This document shows, one piece after another, positions 1 to 10,466 of a stretch of DNA of 64,000 nucleotides. The notes beneath the pieces are model-generated. The model was not told the DNA's origin, did not search any database, and saw only the letters and a program-made list of their open reading frames with translations. Made by a program: the position numbers and the translations under genes. Source of the stretch: Voacanga thouarsii (Eukaryota; Streptophyta; Magnoliopsida; Gentianales; Apocynaceae); the NCBI GenBank assembly GCA_026120185.1, contig JANUWF010001719.1, positions 2,876,501 to 2,940,500 on the forward strand, given 5' to 3'. The first letter of the stretch is position 1. Each line of letters starts with the position of its first letter.

Positions 1-2
1 GT

Positions 3-806
3 GGATACAGATTCGACCGGCATGCTTACAACATCCTGATAAGTGGATTTTGCAAGCAGGGTTATTTGGATTATGCTCGTGAACTTTTAGAGGAGATGAT
101 CAGAAAAAATTTGGCTCCTTATGCTTCAGATTTTATGAGCTTAATTCATGGTTTCTGTAAGACTGGTTGTATTGATAAAGCTGTGCAGATGTTCGAAACT
201 AAGAAAGAATTGGGTACCATTCCAAATATTTTTAGCTACAGTATAGTAATTGAAGGGCTATGCAAGGCAGGAAAATCGGCAAAAGGATTGGAGCTTATCC
301 CGCCTATGCTTAAGAACAACATAATGCCCAATGTTGTAGTTTTTAGCACCCTGATATATGGTTTTGCAAAACAGTCAGATCTCAGAAAAGCCTCAATGTT
401 ATATACAAGAATGAAGAAATGTGGAGTTACTCCAGATCTAATTGCTTCCACAATCTATCTAAACATACTGTTCTCCGAGGGTAGGGTAGATGAAGCATAT
501 AATTTGTTCAAGAAGATGAAAAGGGAAGGCCTGAATCCTGATAAGATAACTTATACATCAATTATAGATGGGTTTTGTAAGATTAAGGATATGAGCAAGG
601 CTTGGGATCTGTTCAAGGAGATGCTTCGAAAAGGCCATTCACCTTCTATTGTTACTTATAATGTTCTGATTCAAGGATACCTAAGACTAGGACGATATGA
701 TGAAGCTTATAAGATTTTGGATGGAATGAGGAAGGCAGGCATTCTTCTGGATGATGTCATATTCCAAACACTAGGGCCATACCTGGGTGTTTTGAAGGAC
801 AAGTAA
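3..806 (+). CDS. P-class pentatricopeptide repeat (PPR) protein, 3' part
   Basis: The frame is open from the left edge of the window to a TAA at 804-806, giving the last 267 residues; the start lies outside the window. The protein is a run of about seven tandem 35-residue PPR motifs, each with the typical TYN.LI.GFCK / A..L...M...G..P pattern (e.g. YNILISGFCKQG, TYTSIIDGFCK, TYNVLIQGYLR). There is no E, E+ or DYW extension after the last repeat, so it is a P-class protein. Such proteins bind RNA base by base in mitochondria or chloroplasts and act in RNA processing, stability or translation; the targeting peptide would be upstream and cannot be seen. The absence of introns fits the family. 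No frameshift or stop interrupts the part seen, so the gene is probably functional. Its RNA target cannot be deduced here. Confidence 0.93.
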   Translation, partial: GYRFDRHAYNILISGFCKQGYLDYARELLEEMIRKNLAPYASDFMSLIHGFCKTGCIDKAVQMFETKKELGTIPNIFSYSIVIEGLCKAGKSAKGLELIPPMLKNNIMPNVVVFSTLIYGFAKQSDLRKASMLYTRMKKCGVTPDLIASTIYLNILFSEGRVDEAYNLFKKMKREGLNPDKITYTSIIDGFCKIKDMSKAWDLFKEMLRKGHSPSIVTYNVLIQGYLRLGRYDEAYKILDGMRKAGILLDDVIFQTLGPYLGVLKDK

Positions 807-2572
807 TAAGTGCTAGAGAAAAATTTATGATGCAAATGCTGTCGCTAACTCTGTTTGATTGCTGGTTTGTGCAATGATGCCAGAAGTTAGATATGTAACC
901 AGTCCATCCATCCTTGCATGCAGCAGAGTGGACTCCTGAATTGGTAATGATACTTATTTTATGGTTAACTTCTTTTATATTTCTCGTGCATTTGTATGTT
1001 TTGTTTGTATTTTGTGTGTGAATCCATATGCTGTTGAATCTAATTGGTACTGAATTTTTTCTGTCCTTCCAATAATGTTTTTCTTCATTGGAGAGAAGTG
1101 GGAATAAAAAACTCTTGAATAGTTTTTCACAAACTTTCTATAGTAGATGTAATGCTCCCTCCTCCCCACTTGGATCTTTAGATTGTTATTTAGGTTGATT
1201 GCCCATATGGTTATTTATTTCTTTAGAAATTGATTCATCTCATTTGGATTTGGAAGAACATATCTATCTTGGCCATAAAAAACTATAATCAAGAGAAATC
1301 TGAAGTTTCTAGACCCTTTTTGCACTCCCTTTTTTGTGAACCTTTTATTTTATCTCAATTTTCTTTTACATCTCAAATGTTACAATATCTCATCTCTGTT
1401 GTTTTTGTTCTACTCCTTTTTATGAGTTAGTAGTACAAATGGCTATACGAACTTAAAACTTGTTCACAAAGCTTTGGTCTATTGGTGTAGTATCTGCATT
1501 TCTTGGCTCGGCCATTCAATAAGTCCTATTCCAATTTTTCTTGGCCTGATTGATGTGATCATTTTGCATACTCCAGAGATCCTTTTCTTCTCTCATAAAA
1601 TTGATTTTGACATTGTTGACTCATTTCTCACAAAGGAACACCATGCATTTATTTTCTTGAAGTTATGCTAATCTAGAAAATATGATAGAAAATATAGAAC
1701 TTATTGAATAAATGAAATTAATATGATCTGCAATATGATACCACCAGTCTTTTGTTCTGTATATGGAATCTAAAGTTGCTGATCAATTTGGAAGCTTCCA
1801 GAAAATCTTTCTACATTACTTTTTAGAAAGACTGAGAAGTAATTCAAACTGAGTGCTTGTCAATTTTTTGTTAATGTTGATGTGATCATTTATTTTCCTG
1901 TTAATTAATCTGAACAGATTGCATCAGAGGGCAATGGAAATTTGAAGAGATTGATTCCATTTTGGATGAAAATGATACCGATGACTCCAGATTTTGTTGC
2001 TTCATTTCCTTTGAGGAGATTTTTTTGGAGACTGAGATTTAGGGTTGAGGTAACTTAATGGGCCCTTCGCTTAAATAATGAAAAGAGAACTTGCTAAAAG
2101 TTCTTGACTTATTATTGGCTTTTTAACTTCCATAGATATTCTTGCTTCCAATTTATAGTATTAAAGCAGATGAGAAATACCTGAGAACTAGATGAGTAAA
2201 CAATAAATAAATCAATATAAATTCTTTTTTGGTTCATTTGATCTGGAATCAAATGCCGAGCTTGAACCAACACCTTTTAAATTTTGCTTGGCTGAAAGTG
2301 ACATTGACTGAATTGAAATTGAAGTGTGAAATAGAAGCCTTTGTATGGTGTGTCCAGTGAATAAGAAAACCTTAACACACTAGAGGCTATGGATAAGAAA
2401 AGTTTAATGCACTGAACTTACTTCAAACATCCTCTCTCTGCACTCTTCATTTTCAACCAGGCATATTCTAGCTACTTCAATTTAGTCCTATTCAGTATTT
2501 TTTAGTGCTCAAAATTTTACCTCTATTATTTATCTTTTCTTTTCTGTACTAATTTTTATTGCTTACTTCAAG
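807..2572. other. PPR 3' flank and AT-rich non-coding DNA
   Basis: This stretch holds the PPR 3' UTR and then T-rich DNA. Short ORFs of 60-75 codons are present but have no protein-like composition. Around 1919-2048 a segment bounded by AG and GT is open in more than one frame and could be a decayed exon, but I cannot assign it. Confidence 0.4.
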
Positions 2573-3260
2573 GAGTATTTAAGGAAGAGGTACAAGGAGA
2601 ATATTCCTCATGACAAATCTGTTGCAGTGGTAAGATTTTGATATTTGATTTTGTATCACTTTGATCTTTCGTTGGGCTATTTCTTGTGGAGGATGAAATA
2701 CTTTGATATCTCAAGTTAAAAATTTTCTGTTCACTTTGGTCTTAGAATAATGAAAGTTGGGAAAATCTCAATTAGAACTTTGATTGTAATTGTGATTGAG
2801 TGTTTTTTTTTATACTCAGCTTACAAGCTGGTGGTAAGAAGTGGACTGCTGCGTTCAAATCTGTGTTTTCTTTTTTCTTTTTTTTTTAAATTGCAAAATT
2901 TAATTTTTATTCTTAGTCATGTACGTAGTTTGAGGGTAGGCTTTGGCGTAACGGTTAAGTTGCTCCTTTGGTGACCAAAGGTCACAGGTTTGAACTACCG
3001 TGGAAACAGCCTCTTGGCAAAATGTCAGGGGAAGGCTACATTTCCCTCCCCCTACCCCTGCAAGGCGGGGAGCGCTTGGCGCACCGGGGCTCGCCCCCCC
3101 TTTAGTCATGTACGTAGTTTGTCATCAGTTTCATGTTATAAATTTTGTGTCCACCTTTATTTGGGATATTTTTTGTTATAGTTATTGCTTGCCTATGTGC
3201 TGGGAAAAAGTTTAAAGACTGCTAAGAAGAAAAAGTGGCATTTAGCAAAAATTCAGTATC
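2573..3260 (+). pseudogene. decayed HMG-box protein exons (tentative)
   Basis: Two short segments in order on the plus strand resemble a plant HMG box. The first (about 2573-2629), preceded by a pyrimidine tract and AG and followed by GTAAG, reads EYLRKRYKENIPHDKSVAVV. This fits helix 1-2 of plant HMGB proteins (F.K.YKE..P..KSVA.VGKA). The second (about 3185-3255) reads AGKKFKDC, a stop, then EEKVAFSKNS, which resembles the following A.G.KWK..S..EKAP..AK segment. An intron after KSVA.V is usual in plant HMGB genes. The stop, the loss of the conserved Trp and the lack of other exons argue for a relic. A SINE sits in the presumed intron. The homology rests on about 40 residues read by eye. Confidence 0.35.
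2933..3101 (+). mobile_element. tRNA-derived SINE with 20-bp target-site duplication
   Basis: A 169-bp insertion has the internal RNA polymerase III promoter of a tRNA-derived SINE. Box A is TGGCGTAACGG (about 2943-2953), a perfect match to TRGYNNARNNG, and a box B-like GGTTTGAACTA lies about 35 bp downstream. The tRNA-unrelated body runs to a GC-rich tail (GCACCGGGGCTCGCCCCCCC). Perfect 20-bp direct repeats, ttagtcatgtacgtagtttg, flank it at 2913-2932 and 3102-3121. The perfect duplication shows that it is a retroposon and not a tRNA gene, and that the insertion is fairly recent. Confidence 0.88.
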
Positions 3261-3639
3261 GTCTCTTCGTTAATTAAATTTTATGTGCTATTTGGTATAA
3301 CTCTTATATTTTTTCCATTTGTATTTACGAATTTATTATGGATCAGCTTAAATTTTATGCGCTATGGCAGAATGGTTCCGAAATGCATGCATAATTTGTT
3401 GCCAATGATTTGTTTGCAATCATGACAATACAATGAATTTAGTTTAGCTCTAATTCACACTGGTTATCGATAATTTTGGGGTATACCATGTCAGTTTCGT
3501 GTCTATAAAACTTGTATTTGGTTTATGGCGAAATGTTTCCTCCTCTCTAATGTGAAAATTTCATGGATAGAATGCAGTTTTGATTATGTTCTGGAAATCA
3601 TTTGTTTGATGATGTCTGGAAATGTGTATTATCATGGCT

Positions 3640-3960
3640 GTAGGTGGCATTACACATATTTTTGAGGGGCTTCCATGGATGGTGGATCCTTTTGGAAGAG
3701 GGGTTTAAGGCTTTGCAGGTTCAGATTACCAGTAATGATCATATTGACATATTAGATTCTTGTTACTATTGAATTTCTGTATTTTTTGTTATTTTTATTT
3801 CTATCAGGTATCCTTTTCCTTTCTCAACTTTACAAGTATTCTGTTTCTTGAAATTTTGCAGTGGACTATTTTGTAACATTTGATCTTTCTTTTCAAAATG
3901 AAGATGCCTTCTTTGCTTATTATGCAGTGGATCACTTGAAGCTTTCTGAAATGGGTAAAC
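3640..3960 (+). pseudogene. ascorbate peroxidase exon relics
   Basis: Two fragments in the right order match the C-terminal part of plant ascorbate peroxidase (APX), the haem enzyme that reduces H2O2 with ascorbate. At about 3650-3706, THIFEGLPWMVDPF resembles the GFEGPWT.NPL.FD segment and is followed by an in-frame stop. At about 3900-3957, NEDAFFAYYAVDHLKLSEMG matches the family C-terminus DEDAFFADYAEAHLKLSELG at about 14 of 20 positions. The rest of the enzyme, including the catalytic His/Arg segment, is absent and the reading frame is broken. I infer a decayed APX copy that kept intron-separated exons. The second block is the strong evidence. Confidence 0.5.
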
Positions 3961-5592
3961 TTAATTTACTGCATTTTGTTGAGCACAACTTTTCATGGTA
4001 GTTTACTGGATGCCTTGTTTGCTGATTTTCCAATTTTTTATCAGTGATTTTGTTTTGCCCTTCGCAGCTTTACTGATACATTAGGTATCAAACAACTTTG
4101 AGTGAGTTGAGTTTTGCCTATTTTACCCTTTTTTGTCTGTGTCCTGCATAACTCTCACTCTCTTTTGTTTTCGGTTTAATGGACTCATCTTTTGCTTTTA
4201 AAGTCTTTCCATTGCATGAGCTTCTTAGTTTCAGTTATATAGAAGAGGGAATCCCCATCCCCTTTTACTGTAATCCTTCTTTCGTTGTCTGCTTTTTTGG
4301 GTCTTCTTGAAGCTTCTTCTTTGAAATTTCTTCTGCCTGATACTGGGTTTACAACATGCACGCTACAAATTGCCACATGAAATTACTACTGTCCTTTTTA
4401 GGCCTCCTATTTTAGCTGGTTTAGATTTTCTCTTAATCGTACTCAGTCTCTGGTGCATCAAAGTGGATGGACTAGTTATCTGAGTTTTGGTCAACTTATC
4501 TGGAGTCAGAGAGTACTCTGACTAAGGAAGATTTGTCTTGGTGTTAAAAGAGCGAACACTTGTTGATGTAAACTGGTAGTAGAAAAATTATTCTCATTTT
4601 GAAATTCCAGCAACCTGTTCGTATGTACTTATGGTGGTTTACCTTCATTTACTTTCTGCATTTTTGTGTTGGCTCCAGTTGATTGCTTTAGCTTTCTTCA
4701 TTGATGTCTTTGATTCTTTATGTTCACTTTTTCTGGATTCTAGAATTTCTGCTCACAATTTGATATTTTTGTTCCCCATGTAACTTTTTTTTTTTTAATT
4801 TTAAACAGAAACTCGCACAAATTGACAATTCCCCCCCCCCTCCATATAACCCTTTTTTTAATCAAGATGGTTCTTTTTCTCTTTTGTCCCCTTTTTGCTT
4901 GCACACTTTTTACCTTCTTGTTTTAATGTTTTTGTTAACTTTGTGCTTTACTTTTCTCATGATTTGTTGTGCTACGTTCTCTTGGAGCTTCTGACTGTTT
5001 CTTTTGTTTGCACTTTTCTGTCATTTGCACACATTCTCAAGGTTTGAAATTTTCCATTCTATCTTTTGAAATACTGTGGTCATACTTTTCGTGACTTATC
5101 TTGTTTATGTTTCTTTGCTCAAAAGTGGATGTTCAGTTGACATTTTTATTCTTCATGGGATGAATTCCTACCTTTTCTAAATGGGCTGGTTTGCTTCTCT
5201 AAATTTCGCTGTTTTTCGGTGCTTTTTTGTTCCTTTTATGTTACATGCCCTGCTCCTCCTTTTAAAATAAAATTTTAGTTGGTTGGTGATTATGAGTCCT
5301 TCCAATAAATCATCTGCTAGAAAAGGAAATGTTGTCAATAATTGACATTGAATTGATCCTTTATCGTATTCTCGATAAAATTATGAATACTTTTTAATGT
5401 TAGATTCTCAACTAGAGCAAAATTCATTATAATCATTCTCCAAAATTTATTCAGTACGCATTTGCATTTTAAATAGCATGCCTGCCTTTGGTCATTTCTT
5501 ATACTTCCAGTTATATGGTGCTTTATTTGTGCTTTGAGTAGGAGAATGCAAAGATGAACTGTGCCGATATGGATTGTCAATATAGATATTAG
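3961..5592. other. T-rich non-coding stretch
   Basis: No gene is recognised. The plus strand is strongly T-rich with homopolymer runs, including T9 and C10 tracts near 4788-4842, as expected of intronic or intergenic DNA. A 63-codon minus-strand ORF at 4185-4376 has a lysine/arginine-rich reading but no recognisable domain. Confidence 0.4.
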
Positions 5593-5937
5593 AAACTGGA
5601 CTGCAAAGACCATGATATATATGGGGTTCCATATTGGAATGCATTAAGATTTTGCGGCTCATATGTCTTGATCATACAAATGGGGAGGGTCACTAGGGAG
5701 CATCCAAGTGACTATATTAGCATATTTGAGTTAAGGATGGAATCATTCGGGAAAAAATTGACGAGTTCTAAGAGGTCACCAGTTCCCTCTGGAGACCTGA
5801 ACATCACATTCAAGGCTATACTAGAAAAGTTCAAAATACACACTGAAGAAGAAAGTGAGGATGAAAGACTAGTTCCCAATTCTGATATCTCGAGAATGTG
5901 CATGGAGCTTTTAACCTGCCAGACGGCAGTTGTTTGA
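5593..5937 (+). CDS. unrecognised terminal coding exon (partial gene)
   Basis: After an acceptor-like ATTAG at 5588-5592, an open frame of 114 codons runs to TGA at 5935-5937. It begins KLDCKDHDIYGVPYWN, continues ALRFCGSYV and contains EHPSDYISIFELRMESFGKK, then a Ser/Glu-rich tail (HTEEESEDE). The amino-acid composition and even residue use are protein-like, unlike the flanking AT-rich DNA. I do not recognise the family. Upstream exons are not evident in the preceding 1.6 kb; they may be small, farther upstream, or lost. It may be the last exon of a single-copy gene or a surviving exon of a dead one. Confidence 0.4.
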   Translation, partial: KLDCKDHDIYGVPYWNALRFCGSYVLIIQMGRVTREHPSDYISIFELRMESFGKKLTSSKRSPVPSGDLNITFKAILEKFKIHTEEESEDERLVPNSDISRMCMELLTCQTAVV

Positions 5938-6277
5938 GATTCTTTCCTTTCAGTTTTCTTCTGGGATCTAGGTTTGATTTTTGTCAAGTTGTTTGAACTA
6001 AGCATTTTATCGACCCTTTATCAATTTTCTTTCCCAAGCATTGTTCAAATTCTATACAGGAGGAACTTTGAAATCTGCTGTTTAATTCGTTATTTAACTT
6101 GTATGCAATTGACACAGCTTGATATTTTTGTATTTTAAATATGACTGGTTTTTATAAACAAGGTTTCAAGAGAGCTTCCATTACATTCAAATCAAATGTA
6201 TCTTCTTGTTTACATAGGCAAGCAAACAACCTAGGAGTTCAGTTGAGGGAGGAACCGGAAAAGGAAAGGAAATTAAA
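5938..6277. other. non-coding flank
   Basis: T-rich sequence after the preceding exon, probably its 3' UTR. No further feature seen. Confidence 0.3.
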
Positions 6278-6286
6278 GGAAAACAC

Positions 6287-7069
6287 AGTGTTCTGAAAGC
6301 CGGATCGGACCTCCCGGTTCAACCGATCGGATCCCGAACCAGTCACTTGTCCAGTCCGGGTGTGTCTTATGATCCATGCAGTACAAGAACCAGCCAAAAA
6401 CCAGTAGAACTAGTCAAAAACCAGTTGAACTACGGTCTTGGCAGGTCACTAATTTGATTAAAATTATGTCATTTTGGATCCTGGAAAAAAAAAAGAGGAA
6501 ATAAAATCGTTTTGTTGTATTATGTATTCAATTTATGTTTTAGATCTTTTGATAAATAACTAATTTATTTTTATTTAAAATCTATTAATTTTAAGAGATA
6601 TTTTTATATTTATTTATTTTTATTTTTTTGATATATATACTCCATTCGTCCCACTAAAATTGACCTACTTACTATTTTGGGCTGTTCCACTAAATTTGAT
6701 ACTTTCCTTAAAAGGAAAGTTTTTACTATACAATTTATTATAAAATAATCAATATACTCTATATATATTATATTTATATTTTTAGATTTGACATAAAGTA
6801 TTATGAGATTTACATATTTTTTATTTTTATTATATTATATTATTATTATATTCTAATTTTTATTTTTATATAAAATATCGTGTCAAGTCAACCACTATCA
6901 ATTTTAATAGGACGGAGGGAGTAATATTGAATAATATTTTTTATATAAATAATATTAAAAAAATATTTAATTATATTCTGATTCGATTATAGTTCAATTA
7001 CAATTGGACTTGTAAATCATTGAACTTATTATTTTACGGTTCAATGACTGGTTTGATTTTCATAACTTT
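6287..7069. mobile_element. Mutator-type MITE with nested Stowaway
   Basis: The ends form an imperfect inverted repeat (left agtgttctgaaagcc; right, reverse complement, aaagttatgaaaatc). Near-identical 9-mers flank the element: ggaaaacac at 6278-6286 and ggaaaacaa at 7070-7078. The left end is rich in CCGG/GGTTCAACC-type motifs and the right end carries the related TTGAACC. A 9-bp duplication suggests a Mutator-superfamily origin. A Stowaway element is inserted at 6640-6921. Confidence 0.5.
6640..6921. mobile_element. Stowaway-like MITE (Tc1/mariner), copy 1
   Basis: The left end is ctccattcgtcccac and the right end, reverse complemented, is ctccctccgtcctat. TA dinucleotides lie at 6638-6639 and 6922-6923. 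The terminal inverted repeat continues into taaaattga. The interior is AT-rich and non-coding. Length 282 bp. Confidence 0.85.
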
Positions 7070-7217
7070 GGAAAACAAAAATAAATTCAACCGTGGCAAA
7101 GAGAAATCTCAGATCCTCCTGGACTCAGAAGCATCAACAGCACTCGGCTTTTCAAGAACTAGAAGTGGATATCATATATATTAATCAGATTAGTTGTCCC
7201 AGGCCATGGAAGCTGCC

Positions 7218-7902
7218 CTAGCCAGAGTCTAATTGTTGTCGTTCAAAGCACATGGGGATCACTGAATCCACATGCTTTCTAATGGCAGTTCCAGGGTAAG
7301 TCCGGGGTGGATCAGTAAAGAAGAAATGAGAACTGAAGTAAACAGCAGCAGACAAGAGCAGCCGAGGTTTGCCTGAGGCAGCTGACTGCTGATTCACAGC
7401 AGCACGCCAATCCTTGAAAAGCGTTGCCAGGTTATTCATATCTTCTTGATCATTGGGAAATTCCCAATCAAGATCGAGACCATCAAATCCATATTTTCGA
7501 GCTACACTAACGTAGATTGTATGAATGCAGCCCGATTTTTTTGATTGCTTCCCATGTTGGAGAAAGAGTAAGGACTTGCAGCCCCTCCTCCAATAGAAAG
7601 AAAGGCCTTTGCCGGTGGATTTTTCACATGTAGTGTAGTAGTAAAATTTCCCATCCATTGATCATCAGGTTGGGTTATCAAAAGCTGGACTGTTATAGCA
7701 TCAGGCACAACAAAGGCATAGTATAGTTTATTGAAATACGAAGTTGGAATGGTTGATGGAGTGTTTCTGCTAACCATGAAGGCCAATATACCCCTTTGAT
7801 GTCACCAGCAGGAGCAGCAGCTAATGCCACAGCCACTGGAATTTCTGCAGCAACAGAAGCACTGGCTAGGAGTGATAAAAACTTCGCCATTTCCATTGCC
7901 AT
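7218..7902 (-). pseudogene. GH18 (class V-type) chitinase pseudogene, frameshifted and truncated
   Basis: Reading right to left, an N-terminal hydrophobic signal-like segment (MAMEMAKFLSLLASASVAA) is followed by GVYWPSWLAE, then TSYFNKLYYAFVVPDA, AFLSIGGGAASPYSFS and the catalytic motif GFDGLDLDWEFP. The last has the DxxDxDxE signature of family 18 glycoside hydrolases, with the proton-donor Glu present. The parts lie in three frames: one shift falls near 7770, within WLAE, and another near 7515, after FIQST. The sequence stops at 7218, shortly after IPMCFE, so the C-terminal half of the usual ~370-residue TIM barrel is missing. Members are secreted enzymes or lectins acting on chitin-like glycans. 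The two frameshifts and the truncation make a working enzyme unlikely. A TATA box survives upstream, so it is a decayed duplicate and not a retrocopy. Confidence 0.85.
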
Positions 7903-7950
7903 TGGAGACTAATTAGATTCTTGCTTTGGACCGTCAGAGGAGTGTATGCA

Positions 7951-7958
7951 TTTATATA
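7951..7958 (-). promoter_or_regulatory. TATA box of the chitinase pseudogene
   Basis: TATATAAA read on the minus strand, about 50 bp upstream of the ATG at 7902. Spacing and sequence are canonical for a plant core promoter. Confidence 0.5.
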
Positions 7959-9057
7959 TCTCTATGATCATAAGCATACAAAAAGAAATGTTCAACGGGT
8001 AATGATCCTTCTGCAAATTTCAATTAATTAGCACAACGTTAATGGCACGGGACTATGAACATGTTGGTCTTTTGGTGTGTTTAACAGTGTTTTAACATCC
8101 TGGAATTGATTATAAAGCTGACTACATGTGTTTCTAGAGCTGCCATGAATGTTGTTTTGATTGTTTCTAGCCGGCTCTCTTCTTATCGGTGAGCGATTTT
8201 CTAAGTGAGGACATTCATAAGACAGATTTCAGAACTGCTTTCATTTTCAAGACCCTAGAATTACTAAGCTTTAGCTACCCATCTGATCCAAATTTGTCTG
8301 CTCAGAAGGTCATACGGAGAAGATCTATATTCTTGCATGTTGCCAGCGTAACTATGCGTAAGTCTCATGTTATGTCACAAGAAAAGACAATGAAGGTGTT
8401 AAGTTTTACAAAAATACTATTTACTCAATACATTATGTTTGAGCAATTTTAATAAAATAATCAATAATAATTTTTTTTAGTAGTAGATGAGTTATTGTTC
8501 GAGACGTAAGTTTTGAGTTCGATATTGAATTACGTCCTATCTTTTTTTCTTTTCCGTTTCGTGTCTTTTCTCTTCTATTTCATTTTTTAAAAAATTAAAA
8601 AATAAAATAAAAAAGTAAAACAAATATTTTTTATATTTATCTAAATTATTGAGAGTTAAATGCATTTTACCCTCTCAAGTTTTACCCACTTTACCTCCAT
8701 TGAACTTTCAATTGGTTCAAATCATCGCAATTAATCATGTAAAGACCTTGTTAAATATATAACCTCCTTTTTCCTTAATTTTTTTTAAAGGTATGTTTCA
8801 TCTAAACATTCGAACGGCGAACACTAGACCAATCTTAATGCCTTCCAATCGTAGAAAAATATGATTCAAAACGTTAAACGTTCAAAAATGTTTTTTGCCA
8901 AACAACTTCGGAAATAACACTTAAACATGCATTTGAACTCTGCAAACGCTCCCCCAAGCATTATATTAAGCTCAATGGAAAGGCAAGTGGTTGTTGGAGA
9001 TTTGTGAGTTGCAGCATGAAGACTATTTCGTCCATGAAGACATTTAAATGTCTAATA
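7959..9057. other. AT-rich intergenic DNA
   Basis: No gene seen. An 87-codon ORF at 8189-8452 lacks any recognisable domain and is treated as chance. Confidence 0.4.
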
Positions 9058-9337
9058 CTATTTTCGTTTTAAAATATAAGTCGTTCTAAATTTATATACA
9101 GAAATTAATGATTCTAAATTCTAAATAATTTTAAAATTAAATTTTCAAAAATACCCTTAAATTTTTATCTATTTTGATAATTGGAGAAAGTTATGTCATA
9201 ACTAGTAGAAAGAAAGATATTGCAATAAGGGGTAGAGTTGAAAAAAAGTAATAAATTTTTATAAAATTTATAAAACGATTTATATTGTGAAAAAATTTTT
9301 CATATTTAAAATTACTTATATTGTAAAACGGATGTAG
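9058..9337. mobile_element. Stowaway-like MITE, copy 2
   Basis: The left end ctattttcgttttaaaatat pairs with the right end (reverse complement ctacatccgttttacaatat). Both ends continue into aagt. The element is flanked by TA at 9056-9057 and 9338-9339. Length 280 bp, no coding capacity. Confidence 0.75.
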
Positions 9338-9580
9338 TATTAAGTTGATAAGTTTTTTTATCATATTATTATAAAATTTTAATAAAGTGATAAAAACATT
9401 GTATCTTTTATTAGTATTCAGAAAAATACATGAATTGCCACTACGAATGACGATCTTATATCACACAAAATAATTTAATTAATCTCACAAAATATATTGA
9501 AGTCGCAACTACAAATGGCGATTTCAAAATCGCCACTCTCGATTACAAAGAAACCATCGTTGTGTAAGCGTGAGCCCCAA

Positions 9581-10090
9581 GGATCTCTCCATTGATTGGG
9601 CATTCCTAATTTTGCTTATTTTCGTGATTAATGGGTCTTTTGACCAAGAGATTGAGGGGATCTTTCCCTTATTAGGCCATTTCTAATCTTGCCGATTTTC
9701 GTAATTAATGGGTCTTTTAATAAAGAGCTTGAGAGGATCTCTCCTTTAGTTGGGCATTCCCAATTGCCTTATTTTTGTCATTAATACTCCATTCGTCTCA
9801 TAATATAAGTTATTTGACTTAATTTCACACCTACTAAGATTCTTAAAAATAAGGTAACTTTATGTTTTTTCTTCCTAAAACACCTTTATTTAAATGTCTT
9901 GGAAACAATAGAATAAATGAGAGAGAAAAAAAAGGAAAGAGAATAATAAATAAAGATAAAAATATAAAAATAGCTTTAAAACTTTCTTGAAAAGTCCCAA
10001 ACGACTTATAATTTGAGACAACAAAAATAGTCTTTAACGACTTATGTTATAGGACGGAGGAAGTAGGTGTTTGGACCAAGAGATTGGGGA
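9581..10090. repeat. 77-bp tandem repeat, three copies, third split by a MITE
   Basis: Copies start at ggatct: 9581, 9658 and 9735, exactly 77 bp apart. Each contains ttgggcattcc..aat-type and gattaatgggtctttt-type blocks and ends near ccaagagattgag. The third copy stops at 9786, where a Stowaway MITE is inserted, and resumes at 10066 (ggtgtttggaccaagagatt), completing 77 bp. Confidence 0.8.
9787..10063 (-). mobile_element. Stowaway-like MITE, copy 3
   Basis: A 277-bp element with ends ctccattcgtctcataatat and, reverse complemented, cttcctccgtcctataacat, flanked by TA (9785-9786, 10064-10065). The interior is the same family as copy 4 but in the opposite orientation: acttaatttcac at the left of this copy matches gtgaaattaagt at the right of copy 4. 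Confidence 0.85.
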
Positions 10091-10126
10091 TTGACTATAA
10101 CTTAACTTCAGTTGTGGAATCAATTA

Positions 10127-10403
10127 CTCCCTCCATCCCATAATATAAGTCGTTTGAAGCTACTTTTATTGTCCCAAATTATAAGTCGTTAGGAACTTTT
10201 TAAGGAGGTTTTGAAACTGCTTTTACATTTTTGTCCTTATTTATTATTCTCTTTCCCTCTCTTTCTCTCCCCTCTCTCCTCTTGTTTCCAAGACATTTAA
10301 ATATGGGTATTTTAGGAAGAAAAAACATAAAGTCACATTGTTTTCAAGAATCTTAATATGTGTGAAATTAAGTCAAACGACTTATATTATGGGATGGAGG
10401 GAG
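10127..10403 (+). mobile_element. Stowaway-like MITE, copy 4
   Basis: A 277-bp element with near-perfect ends (ctccctccatcccataatat; reverse complement of the right end identical over 20 bp), flanked by TA at 10125-10126 and 10404-10405. It has the same length as copy 3, in inverted orientation, 63 bp away. The cleaner ends suggest it is the youngest in the cluster. Confidence 0.9.
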
Positions 10404-10466
10404 TAGCAATTATTGCATTTATTAGGGGTTTTTAATTATAGTAATCATATCGTAACAATTATACTA

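Noticed and set aside
2933..3010. A tRNA gene
   Set aside because: Box A and a box B-like site are present, but there is no cloverleaf and the unit ends in a SINE body with flanking duplications.
8189..8452. 87-codon ORF in intergenic DNA
   Set aside because: No recognisable domain, no promoter context, and AT-biased composition.
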